From the NCBI RefSeq assembly GCF_030411995.1, contig NZ_JASNRC010000009.1, forward strand, positions 124,001 to 188,000: 64,000 bases of DNA, in the 5' to 3' direction. The DNA comes from Massilia sp. YIM B02769 (GTDB lineage: Bacteria > Pseudomonadota > Gammaproteobacteria > Burkholderiales > Burkholderiaceae_D). Under the pieces are notes generated by a model, which made no database searches, was not told where the DNA came from, and was given only the letters and a program-made list of their open reading frames with translations. Of the stretch, positions 51,667 through 60,080 are shown one piece after another; position 1 is the stretch's first letter; every line of letters begins with the position of its first letter. A program made the translations under genes and the position numbers.

Positions 51667-54600
51667 TCGAAGGCCCACGCATACAGCACGTCCAGTGCCG
51701 TATTCGTCCCCGTCTGGAACTGCAGCGTCCAGCGCGGGTTGAGTTTATAGCGCAGGCGCACCAGGCTCGACGCCGTGGTCGCGCCCTGCTCGAAGCTCAG
51801 GTAGGCGCGCGAGGAAATCCGCTTGCCGACCGTGACCACCGTATTCGCCAGACCCTCGGCGTCGCCGTTGCGGCCCTGGCCGACGCCCAGTTCATCCACG
51901 CCCAGCGAATTCGCCAGCTTCGAGGTGATGCCGCCGGTGCCGCCTTTGCCGCCCAGCAGGGCGCCGGCCGCCGCGCTCAGCACGTCCTTCTCGTTGCCGC
52001 TCGTGCCTTCCATGCCGTGGCCCAGCACCAGCCAGGACAGCTTCTCGGAATCCGGCACCGACGGCGTCGACACCAGTTTCGCCACCGGCGCCTGCGCCGT
52101 GCCGGTGACCTGCACGCCGGCTTCGACGTTCGTCTCGCTCAGCTGCGTGCCTTCCGGCTGCTTGCGCACGGCCAGCACGTCGAGCGATGGATTGTCGTAG
52201 CGGCCGTTGAAGGTCAGCACGCCGCGGTCGATGGTCAGCTTCTGGCCGTAGGCCGCATACTGGCCGCTGGCCACGCGGATGGTGCCATTCACGCGCGGGT
52301 CGCTGTTGCCGACCATGCGCACGCGCGCGCTGCCGGCCAGGTAGGCGTCGATGCCCAGGCCGCGCAGGTGGAAGTCGTCGCCCAGGTCGGCTGCCAGGTT
52401 GATCGTGAGCGGCATCTCCGCTTCCTTCTTCTGCGGCGCGGCCGGTGCGCCGCGGCCCAGCACGATCACGTCCTCGGAGATGGTCGGACGGCCTTGCGGC
52501 GCGAATTCGATCAGGGCGCGGTCGGCCTTGAAGCGGCCATCCAGCGCAAAGCGCTGGGCGTCGCGCACCAGGTTCGCTTCGCCGGAGACGATCACCGTGC
52601 GGTCCGGACGCGACAGGGCTTCGAGCTTGTTCGCCACCAGGCGCAGCTGGATCGCGCCATCCGTACCGAAGCGCACCGAGCCGTCGGCCGTGGCATTGCC
52701 CTGCACGCCTTCGAGGTAGAGGCGTTGCAGCACCAGGCGGTCGCCTTCCAGCTGCGAACGCAGCTGGCCGTTACGCAAACGCACGCCCTGTTCCGGCCAG
52801 CGCACGGCGAGGGCGTCGCCGTTCACGGTGCCGTTCAGCGAGGGCGTGCCGATGGTGCCGCCGGCCGTCAGATTGGCCTTCAGGCTGCCGTCGAGTTCCA
52901 GGTCGCGCTGGCCGGCCAGCGGCGCCAGCCAGGCAATCGACGCCATGTCGGCGACGGCCGTCATGCGCAGCGGGCTGTCCTGGTCGACGCGGCCATTCAG
53001 CATCTGTACGGTGCCGTCGACGCGCGCGGAGCCGGTGCGGGTGCCGTCCAGCGCCACTTGCGTGCGCAGCGAGCTGCCCTGCACGTCCGCACGCAAATCC
53101 AGCGTACGCAGGCCCAGGGCCACCGGCACGTCGGCGCCGACAAGCGCGTCGCCGCCCTCGCGGAACACGTGCACGCCGCCGGCCAGGGCAGGGGCGGCCT
53201 TACCGCCGGCCACGCGCATGTCGAGCGACCAGTCGGCGCCGAGGGTCAGGTTACCCTGCACGTTTTCGCGCAACGCCGGCGAGAACTGGGCGATGTAATT
53301 CAGCGGCACGCCGGCTGCGGCGCCACGGCTGTTCCAGCGCGGGCCCTGCTTGGTGAGCGAGGCAATGTTGACGGTGCCGGTCGGCAGCTTGATCACGGCG
53401 CCATTGAAGGCCAGCGATTCGGGCGAGGCCAGGCCGGCCACGCCGGCGCCGGGCGCCACGCCGATTTTCAATGGTACCGGCTGGGCCAGGGTCATCGCAT
53501 AGCGGCCCTTGTTTTGCAGCGTCGCCAGGGTGCCGTTCCAGGCATTGCCGCTCCAGCCGCCGCGCACTTCGACCAGGGCGTCGAAGTCGTCGCTGCGGCC
53601 GGCCGCGCGCAGGGTGTGCGACGCGCGCGTGCCGCTCGTTTGCAAACTGGCGGCGGCGATGCGGGTGTCGCCATTCGCGTAATCGAGCACCTGGATGTCG
53701 CTGACCAGCGGGTCGGCGCCGCCCCGGCCCGAGCCGAGATTGGCGCTGGCGCGCAGCGAGCGCACCGTGTGAGTGCCGAGGAACTTCAGGTTCTGGCCTT
53801 CCAGCGCGGCCGTGAGCGAGGGCGTTTCCATGGTGCCGGTCAGGGTGCCGTTGCCGCGCAGGGCGCCGCCGAAGTCGGGGCCCAAGGCGGCCAGCTGGCC
53901 GGCGTCGATGCGCCAGTCGAGCTGGTCGCGGCCGGCGCCGAAGCTGCCCTTTGCCGCGATCACGTTCGGACCGACGTGCAAATCGACGTCGGTGTTCGAG
54001 ATGTGGCGGCGGTCGGCGTTCAGGCGCGCATAGCCCCAGAACGGCGACTTCGACAGGGTCGAGTCTTCGACTTTCAGGTCGAGGGCGCCGCGCCAGTCGG
54101 CGCCGGAGCGGCCGCTGGCGGCAAAGCTGCCGTTGATGCTGCCCGGGAGCGGGCTGCCAAAGGCGGCCGGGTTGAAGCGGCTCATGTTACCGTTGGCCTT
54201 GACCTCGACGAAGCGCGCATCCTCGCCGCCGGCGAGCCAGGCTTCGCCGGTGACGTGCAGCTTGCCGTCGTTGGCCTTGCGCTGGGCCGCGACCCAGCCC
54301 AGGCCATTCGCATCGACTTCAAAGGTGGTGCGCGGCGCCTGCATGGTGCCGGTGACGACGCCGCTGGCATTCACGGCGCCGTACAAATCGGCGCGCAGGG
54401 CGGCCAGCTGGCGGCCATCGAGGCGCCAGTTGAGTTTTTCGCCGGGGGCGCCGAATGCGCCGTTCAGGTCGACCTTGTTCTGGCCGAGGGCGACGGTCGC
54501 GTCGACGCCGCTCACGTGTTTCGCATCGGCGGCCAGCTTGCCGCGGCCGGACAGCGGCTGGTCGAACAGGCGGCTCGGACGCATGGCGAAGTCGGCGTTC

Positions 54601-56108
54601 ACCTTCCACTCGGGCGCGAGGACGCCGGCGGCGTTGATGTCGGCGTTCAGGTCGGCCTGGGGATAATCGCCCAGCGCGGCGGGGTTGAAGCGGCTGGCGT
54701 TGGCTTTGACATTGAATGCCTTGTCGTCGGCCAGCTTGGCGTTGCCGGTGACGGTGATCACGCCCTTGCCGGCCAGGAGGCGCGCTTCCTCGATGTCGAC
54801 GACGTTGTCTTCGAGCTTGGCGCGCGCGGCCAGGCGCAGGCCGGCGTCGACCAGGTTCAGGTTCAGCGACTGCACGTTGCCGGCGTTCGCCACGGCGATG
54901 TCGCCAGCGATTTTGGTCGGCTTCATGCTGCCGTGGATCTGCTTCAAATCCAGGCGGTCGGTGTGCAGGGCGAAGTTGGCGGTGCCGATGCCCTCTTCAT
55001 CTTCGCCGCGCTGTACGCTGCCGCTGCCGGTAAAGCTGCCGGCGCCGCCCAGGTCGACGAGGACGTCGCTGATCTTCATCGCCTCCAGGTTGCCGCCCAG
55101 CTGGCCGCGCATCGCGCGCAGCGGCAGGCGTTGCTGGTCGATCGTGCCTGTTGCGCCGTCGTTCACCAGGTTCACGCTGCCGGAGATGTTGCGCTTGTCG
55201 TCCAGGCTGGCCTTGACCACCAGGTTCAGGTCGGCCGTCGGCAGCTCGGGGTTGAAGAAGCCGGGGTCGATGTTCTTCGCGTTCAGGTCCATGCTGCGCA
55301 GCGGGATCTCGGCGAAGGGAGAGAGGGCGATGCGCGCCTGGCCGCCGGCGCGGCCGGCCGAACCGGAGGCGTCGAGCTGGGTCAGGTTCAGGTCGCCGCC
55401 GGCGTGCAGTTTCAGTTGCGCCGGCGTGGCGCCGCCGGTCGGCGTGCCGCTCAGGCTGGCGTTGGCATCGAGCTTGAACGGACGCTGGGCGCCGATACTG
55501 CCGTTCGCCGCCAGCTGGCCCCAGGGCGTGGTGGCCACTGCGTCGCTGAGCTGCCATTTCACCTTGTCGCCGTGCAGGCGCAGGCGGATGTTCGAGATTT
55601 CGGTGTTGCCGCCCTTGCTCACAAAAGTGGCTTTCGTCAGGCGCGCGTCGTCGAGCGCGATCTTGAATGGCGCTTCGAGGGTCGTTGGCATGGTGGTCGG
55701 CTCTTCCGACTCGCGCAGGGTTTCCATGCGCAGGTCGGCCGCGTGGAGCCGGGTGATCTCGATGCCGCGCGAGAGCAGCTGGCGCGGCGACCAGTCGATG
55801 TCGATGTTCGTGGCGATGGCCAGTTGCTCGTCGGTGCGCCAGACCAGGCGGTCGATGTGCATGGCGCCATAGATCGAGCCGCGGATGCCGGTCATGGTGA
55901 GCTTGCCGTCGGTGGCGCGCGCGGCGCGCTCGGCGATCATCTGCAGCGTGGTCTCGCGGCCCAGGTACCAGGCCGCGCTGCCGACCAGCACGCCGGTGAC
56001 CACGAGGCCGATGGCGACGCGGCGCGGCCAGCGCCGCGCTTTCGGTGGCTGCGGTGCCTGCGGCGGTGTTTGCGCAGGCGAAGTGGGGTTGTTGTCGACG
56101 CTGTCCAT
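51663..56108 (-). CDS. tamB: Translocation and assembly module protein TamB
   Basis: The protein has 1481 aa. One N-terminal anchor helix ('RRVAIGLVVTGVLVGSAAWYLGRETTLQMIAERAARATDGKLTM', about 25-60) is followed by a long repetitive beta-helical AsmA/DUF490 body. The C-terminal DUF490 signature is 'RVRMVGNSDPRVNGTIRVASGQYAAYGQKLTIDRGVLTFNGRYDNPSLDVLAVRK...'. It bridges the inner membrane and TamA and is implicated in lipid transport or outer-membrane protein assembly. TamA's stop and the TamB start share one base (TGATG), showing coupling. The final stop lies in the right arm of a large inverted repeat. Confidence 0.94.
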   Translation of the reverse strand: MDSVDNNPTSPAQTPPQAPQPPKARRWPRRVAIGLVVTGVLVGSAAWYLGRETTLQMIAERAARATDGKLTMTGIRGSIYGAMHIDRLVWRTDEQLAIATNIDIDWSPRQLLSRGIEITRLHAADLRMETLRESEEPTTMPTTLEAPFKIALDDARLTKATFVSKGGNTEISNIRLRLHGDKVKWQLSDAVATTPWGQLAANGSIGAQRPFKLDANASLSGTPTGGATPAQLKLHAGGDLNLTQLDASGSAGRAGGQARIALSPFAEIPLRSMDLNAKNIDPGFFNPELPTADLNLVVKASLDDKRNISGSVNLVNDGATGTIDQQRLPLRAMRGQLGGNLEAMKISDVLVDLGGAGSFTGSGSVQRGEDEEGIGTANFALHTDRLDLKQIHGSMKPTKIAGDIAVANAGNVQSLNLNLVDAGLRLAARAKLEDNVVDIEEARLLAGKGVITVTGNAKLADDKAFNVKANASRFNPAALGDYPQADLNADINAAGVLAPEWKVNADFAMRPSRLFDQPLSGRGKLAADAKHVSGVDATVALGQNKVDLNGAFGAPGEKLNWRLDGRQLAALRADLYGAVNASGVVTGTMQAPRTTFEVDANGLGWVAAQRKANDGKLHVTGEAWLAGGEDARFVEVKANGNMSRFNPAAFGSPLPGSINGSFAASGRSGADWRGALDLKVEDSTLSKSPFWGYARLNADRRHISNTDVDLHVGPNVIAAKGSFGAGRDQLDWRIDAGQLAALGPDFGGALRGNGTLTGTMETPSLTAALEGQNLKFLGTHTVRSLRASANLGSGRGGADPLVSDIQVLDYANGDTRIAAASLQTSGTRASHTLRAAGRSDDFDALVEVRGGWSGNAWNGTLATLQNKGRYAMTLAQPVPLKIGVAPGAGVAGLASPESLAFNGAVIKLPTGTVNIASLTKQGPRWNSRGAAAGVPLNYIAQFSPALRENVQGNLTLGADWSLDMRVAGGKAAPALAGGVHVFREGGDALVGADVPVALGLRTLDLRADVQGSSLRTQVALDGTRTGSARVDGTVQMLNGRVDQDSPLRMTAVADMASIAWLAPLAGQRDLELDGSLKANLTAGGTIGTPSLNGTVNGDALAVRWPEQGVRLRNGQLRSQLEGDRLVLQRLYLEGVQGNATADGSVRFGTDGAIQLRLVANKLEALSRPDRTVIVSGEANLVRDAQRFALDGRFKADRALIEFAPQGRPTISEDVIVLGRGAPAAPQKKEAEMPLTINLAADLGDDFHLRGLGIDAYLAGSARVRMVGNSDPRVNGTIRVASGQYAAYGQKLTIDRGVLTFNGRYDNPSLDVLAVRKQPEGTQLSETNVEAGVQVTGTAQAPVAKLVSTPSVPDSEKLSWLVLGHGMEGTSGNEKDVLSAAAGALLGGKGGTGGITSKLANSLGVDELGVGQGRNGDAEGLANTVVTVGKRISSRAYLSFEQGATTASSLVRLRYKLNPRWTLQFQTGTNTALDVLYAWAFD

Positions 56109-58039
56109 CAGAAGGTAAATCCAAGTGAGAAGTGCAGGCGCGCCTTTTTGACGGCGTGGCCATAGGCGACGTCGACGTTGATCGGGCCGACCGGGCTGCG
56201 CCAGCGCGCGCCCACGCCGTAGCCGGACTTCGGATTGAGGTCGCTGAACTTGTCGCCGGCATTGCCGGCATCGTAGAACACGGCCACGCCCCATGGTGGG
56301 CGGAACCAGTACTGGTACTCGACGCCCGCGGTGAGCAGGTAGCGGCCGCCGACGATGGCGTTACCTTCCTGCACGCCCAATTGCTGGTAGCCGTAGCCGC
56401 GCACCGACTGGTCGCCGCCGGCACGGAACAGGAAGCTGCTCGGCACGCCCTCTTTGTCTTTCGAGAAGACCGCACCGGCTTCGCCGCGCAGGATCAGGGT
56501 GCCGGTCTCGCCGACCGGGCGGTAGTACACGCCGCGCGTATAGCCGCGGATGAATTTTTCGTCGGTCAGCAGCGGCAGCGGCGCAATGCCCACCTGCCAG
56601 TTGAGCGCATAGCCGCGCGTCGGCTGCAGCAGGTTGTCGAGCTTGCGGCGCGTGACGTTATAGGTAAGCGGAATGCTCTTGCTGTAGTTGGTGTCGATAC
56701 CCGCGACTTCGCGCTTCTCGGCCAGCACCTCGAGCGTCAGGCTGCGTTCGAGTTCCGGCGTGCCCCAGGCGCGGCGCGCGGCCACGCTGGCGGTGGTGGT
56801 GATTTCGCCGCGCACGTCCTCGCGCTCGACGCCGCCGCCGACGCTGTCGTTGTAGCCGTCGGGCGTGGTCGGCCAGAAGAAATCGACGCGCGCGCTCTGG
56901 CGCTTCTGTTCGTAGATGAGGTCGCTCTTCATGCGCTTGCCGAACACGTTCAGGTCGTCGTAGCCGACCTGGGCGCGGCCGCCGGTGTCGGTGGAAAAGC
57001 CGAGGCCGACTTCGACGTTCTTCTGCTTGTTTTCGGTGACGCGCACCAGCACCGGCAGCACGGTCGGGCCTGGAGTAGGGGGCTTGACGCCGGTGGCGGC
57101 CTGGCCGGGGACGGCGGGTGCGTTCGGATCGGCCTGCGCGGTGGCAGCCGCGGCCGGCGCATCCGTGTCGTCGTCGTCCTTCATTTCCTGGATCTCGGCA
57201 TTCAGCACGGCGCGCATGTCGGCGCTCACTTCGACCGTGGAGAAGTAGCCGGTTTCCTGCAGGCGCGATTGCAGCGCCTGCAGCGCCGTTTCGCTGTATT
57301 CGTCGCCCGGCTTGATCTTGTTCAGGTTGGTGATCACCGTGGACGGATAGCGCTTCAGGCCGCGGATGCGCAGCTCGCCGAAACGCATTTCCGGGCCGCT
57401 GTCCATGACCACGCGCAGCGAGGCCTTGCGGGTTTCCGGGTCGACGGTGGCGCTGGTTTCCACCAGCTGGGCACGCGGGAAGCGCGACTGCACGACTTCG
57501 CGCAGCAAATCGCGCTTGGCGCCTTCCCAGTCGGCCTGGCGGAAGCGGGCGCCGACGGGCAGCGACCAGCGGTTGCGCAGGGCAGCGGCGTCGTAGGGGG
57601 CGCCGCCCTGTTCGAAGGGCACGAAACCTTGCAGCACCAGATCGATGTCGCTCACCAGGGTCGGTTCGCCGGGTTCGACGATCACGCGCGCCACCGGCGT
57701 GCCGCCGCTGGTATCGAGTCCGGCCGAGACCTGCGGCGAGTAATAGCCTTCGGTGGCGATCAGGGCTTTCGCCTGCTCGGGCGCTTCCTTCACCAAGCGC
57801 TGCAGTTGTTCGAGGTCGACGCGCGCATTGCCGCGCCAGCGCAACAGGTCGAGGTTATCCTCGAGCAAGTCGTCAAGCTGGCGCGGCGCATCGATGCGCA
57901 CGTTGTAGTTGATGCCCTTGGTATCCTGGGCAGTGGCGGCCTGGGCGCCCAGCACGGCATACACGGACAGCACGATTTGTGCCAAAATCCGCAATCGCCG
58001 TGGCGCCGCTACGGTCCGCTCGGATGGTGCGAGGACCAT
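56108..58039 (-). CDS. tamA: Translocation and assembly module outer membrane protein TamA
   Basis: The protein has 643 aa. A signal peptide ('ILAQIVLSVYAVLGAQAATAQ') is followed by three POTRA domains, then a 16-strand Omp85 barrel ending '...HFSLGFTF' with the terminal Phe needed for insertion. A conserved barrel motif is 'LFRAGGDQSVRGYGYQQLG'. An Ala/Pro/Asp-rich insert of about 40 residues (about 280-325, 'DDDDTDAPAAAATAQADPN...') interrupts POTRA3 before 'PVLVRVTENKQKNVEVGLGFSTD'. The ribosome-binding site GGAGAGAC is at ideal distance. Divergent from queC. Confidence 0.94.
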   Translation of the reverse strand: MVLAPSERTVAAPRRLRILAQIVLSVYAVLGAQAATAQDTKGINYNVRIDAPRQLDDLLEDNLDLLRWRGNARVDLEQLQRLVKEAPEQAKALIATEGYYSPQVSAGLDTSGGTPVARVIVEPGEPTLVSDIDLVLQGFVPFEQGGAPYDAAALRNRWSLPVGARFRQADWEGAKRDLLREVVQSRFPRAQLVETSATVDPETRKASLRVVMDSGPEMRFGELRIRGLKRYPSTVITNLNKIKPGDEYSETALQALQSRLQETGYFSTVEVSADMRAVLNAEIQEMKDDDDTDAPAAAATAQADPNAPAVPGQAATGVKPPTPGPTVLPVLVRVTENKQKNVEVGLGFSTDTGGRAQVGYDDLNVFGKRMKSDLIYEQKRQSARVDFFWPTTPDGYNDSVGGGVEREDVRGEITTTASVAARRAWGTPELERSLTLEVLAEKREVAGIDTNYSKSIPLTYNVTRRKLDNLLQPTRGYALNWQVGIAPLPLLTDEKFIRGYTRGVYYRPVGETGTLILRGEAGAVFSKDKEGVPSSFLFRAGGDQSVRGYGYQQLGVQEGNAIVGGRYLLTAGVEYQYWFRPPWGVAVFYDAGNAGDKFSDLNPKSGYGVGARWRSPVGPINVDVAYGHAVKKARLHFSLGFTF

Positions 58040-58125
58040 GTCTCTCCATTCAGTGTCAATGCTGAGGTCATCTTAACGGAATTGCAAAAATGCTGGCGAA
58101 CGATTAACTTCCCGGATTACCACAC

Positions 58126-58842
58126 ATGCTGCCTCCCGATACCGCCCTTGTACTCTTCAGTGGCGGGCAAGATTCCACTACCTGCCTGGCCTGGGCGCTG
58201 CAACGTTACGAACGCGTCGAGACCATCGGCTTCGACTATGGCCAGCGCCACGCCATCGAGCTGGCCGTGCGCCCCAGCGTGCTGGACAAGATGCGTGCGC
58301 TCTCGCCGGAGTGGAATGCACGGCTGGGCGAAGACCACATGATCGATTTGTCGCTGATCGGCAAGATTTCCGATACCGCGCTGACCAGCAATGTGGCCAT
58401 CGAAATGCAGGCGAATGGCTTGCCGAATACCTTCGTGCCGGGCCGTAACCTGATGTTCATGATGGTGGCGGCCACCGTCGCTTACCGTCGCGGCCTGAAC
58501 GTGCTGGTGGGCGGCATGTGCGAGACCGATTTCTCGGGCTATCCGGATTGCCGCGACGATACGATGAAGGCCTTGCAGGTGGCGCTGAACCTGGGCATGG
58601 CCACGCGCACCAAGGTCGAGACGCCGCTGATGTGGATCGACAAGAAGCAGACCTGGGAACTGGCCGAGCAGGCCGGCGGCGAGGCGCTGGTGGACCTGGT
58701 GCGCTTCGAAACCCACACCTGCTACCTGGGCGAACGCGGCGCGCGCCACGACTGGGGCTATGGCTGCGGCACTTGCCCGGCCTGCGCGCTGCGGGCGCGG
58801 GGGTATGAGCAGTACGCGGCGGAGAAGGCGTCGCGCGGATAA
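58126..58842 (+). CDS. queC: 7-cyano-7-deazaguanine synthase QueC
   Basis: The protein has 238 aa. The PP-loop SGGQDSTT is at 12-19. Zinc-binding cysteines are in '[12 protein letters not shown]' and '[17 protein letters not shown]'. '[17 protein letters not shown]' is also typical. It converts CDG to preQ0 using ammonium and ATP, in the queuosine pathway. No preQ1 riboswitch is seen in the 86-base gap to tamA, which must hold the promoters for both genes. Confidence 0.95.
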   Translation: MLPPDTALVLFSGGQDSTTCLAWALQRYERVETIGFDYGQRHAIELAVRPSVLDKMRALSPEWNARLGEDHMIDLSLIGKISDTALTSNVAIEMQANGLPNTFVPGRNLMFMMVAATVAYRRGLNVLVGGMCETDFSGYPDCRDDTMKALQVALNLGMATRTKVETPLMWIDKKQTWELAEQAGGEALVDLVRFETHTCYLGERGARHDWGYGCGTCPACALRARGYEQYAAEKASRG

Positions 58843-58844
58843 GC

Positions 58845-59090
58845 GTAGGGTGGACCGGGCCACGAGAGGCGGCTGTGCCGTCCACGCGTTCAACCTCCTG
58901 CAAGCATCGCAGCACAGTTCTTGTAGGGTGGGCACTTGTGCCCACGCTGTTTGACCGGTTGATGGAATGCGCCGTCGAATTAATCATTGCGCATGCGAAC
59001 CTTCATTTGCATGCGCAACCATATATCCACCGCCGTACCGCGTGGACAGTGGTGCTGGCTAGATGCCAGCACCACACATGTCCACCCTAC
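58845..59090. repeat. Cluster of three family-1 palindromic repeats after queC
   Basis: Units lie at 58845-58894 (GTAGGGTGGACC to CCACGCGTTCAAC), 58923-58950 (perfect GTAGGGTGGGCAC/GTGCCCACGC) and 59038-59090 in the opposite sense. The last carries an extra perfect 11-bp stem, GTGGTGCTGGC / GCCAGCACCAC. The cluster fills the gap between queC and the membrane gene; no coding frame was found. Confidence 0.82.
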
Positions 59091-59093
59091 AAG

Positions 59094-59468
59094 TCACACC
59101 GCCTGTGCATGCACCACGCGGTTCTTGCGCGAGCGCTGCACCAGGTACCAGACCAGCACCAGCGCCAGCAGCGGCAGCATGAAGGGCACGATGGCCGCGG
59201 CCACCGCCACGCCCGCCACGCCCAGCGCCGCCAGCAGCACCACGCCGACGCCGGCGAACACCACCGCCAGCACCACGCCCACCACGACCGCCACCACCAC
59301 GCCGAGGATCGCCCCACCGGCCCCGAACAGCAGCGCCAGCGCGGCGCCGACCGGGCCGTCGACCGTGTCGCCGTCGATGTGGAAGGTGGCATCGTCAAAG
59401 CTGAACAGCAGGTCCCAGAGCAGTAGCGCGCACAGGATCAGGACGAGGTAGGGGACGATTTTTTTCAT
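59094..59468 (-). CDS. Hypothetical small membrane protein
   Basis: The protein has 124 aa. ATG 59468 follows AAGGAGAACACC, an excellent ribosome-binding site. It has an N-terminal helix, 'IVPYLVLILCALLLWDLLF', and then long Val/Ala/Gly/Leu-rich segments between about 40 and 112 ('LGVVVAVVVGVVLAVVFAGVGVVLLAALGVAGVAVAAAIVPFMLPLLALVLVWYLV'). The tail is basic ('QRSRKNRVVHAQAV'). No family recognised. Probably an inner-membrane protein with three to four helices; glycine zipper character possible. Confidence 0.78.
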   Translation of the reverse strand: MKKIVPYLVLILCALLLWDLLFSFDDATFHIDGDTVDGPVGAALALLFGAGGAILGVVVAVVVGVVLAVVFAGVGVVLLAALGVAGVAVAAAIVPFMLPLLALVLVWYLVQRSRKNRVVHAQAV

Positions 59469-59678
59469 GGTGTTCTCCTTGTTGGGTCAGGGGGTATGGG
59501 CTGACTGTAGGCGCATGCAGTCAGGCGTGCGAGCAGGCTGCGACAAACGGCAGGTTCGGCGGGCCGGAGTGCAGGAAAGGACGACGAACGTGTGTGATTG
59601 ATCGACTGCTCTTCAAGAGCGGCTGACAAGCCTCTTGTTTCTCCAGAAGCAACAATCGCGTACACTGAGCCGTTCTAG

Positions 59679-59703
59679 GTGTCCGCTATCGGCCAAGAGC
59701 GGC
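59679..59703 (+). repeat. Two-hairpin cassette repeat, copy A (hairpin 2 only)
   Basis: GTCCGCTATCGGCCAAGAGC plus GGC matches the second hairpin of the family (GTCYGC ... CGGCCA ... GCGG). Hairpin 1 is not recognisable upstream. It lies 38 bases before the start of the first gene of array 2. Confidence 0.65.
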
Positions 59704-59741
59704 TATTTGTCAGCTCGCGAATTTATCTTGAACAGTTAAGA

Positions 59742-60032
59742 ATGTGGAACTTCGATCAACCTCTAAATTGCGCGACAATCGTGTCCAGATCCATCGTTAA
59801 TGACGGCCACCCAATTCTTCTCGTTACACATGATGAAGATGACCATGGGTGGCAATTCCTCGATGGTTCGAATCCGCCGACTGAAGCCCTTATGGTGTGC
59901 CTAAGTCATGCGGTGGATCTGGATCCTTCCGTGAGCCAGCTTGCTGATCTTCCTCCGGGATGGCTTGCCTGGCGCGAAAGCGTAGAAGGCCCTTGGCTTC
60001 GTCAACAGAACGACGCTGACAATGAGGATTGA
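59742..60032 (+). CDS. DUF2185-like small protein (array 2)
   Basis: The protein has 96 aa from ATG 59742 ('MWNFDQPLNCATIVSRSIVN'). Then 'DGHPILLVTHDEDDHGWQFLDGSNPPTEALMVCLSHAVDLDPSVSQLADLPPGWLAWRESVEGPW'. The pattern of 'SRxxxxxxxPILLVxHDxxDxxWQF' and 'DLPPGWxAWR' recalls DUF2185, a family that includes polymorphic-toxin immunity proteins (Imm33). No signal peptide. Followed 34 bases later by repeat copy B, into which the IS has inserted. Confidence 0.68.
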   Translation: MWNFDQPLNCATIVSRSIVNDGHPILLVTHDEDDHGWQFLDGSNPPTEALMVCLSHAVDLDPSVSQLADLPPGWLAWRESVEGPWLRQQNDADNED

Positions 60033-60080
60033 GGTAAGCGTGCCTGCTCACCTGCCACAATTCAATGTCTGCAATGGGTC

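Noticed and set aside
52017-56165. Plus-strand frame of 1382 codons
   Set aside because: Antisense to tamB. Its composition (Gln, Arg, Ala, Val, His) is that expected from the complement of high-GC coding DNA, with no recognisable domain.
59465-59665. Minus-strand frame (66 codons) upstream of the membrane gene
   Set aside because: No ribosome-binding site; it overlaps the membrane gene start and has a random-looking sequence.
59679-59741. Extending the DUF2185-like protein to an upstream start at 59679
   Set aside because: That stretch is the hairpin-2 repeat (copy A), and the family-like sequence begins at 59742.
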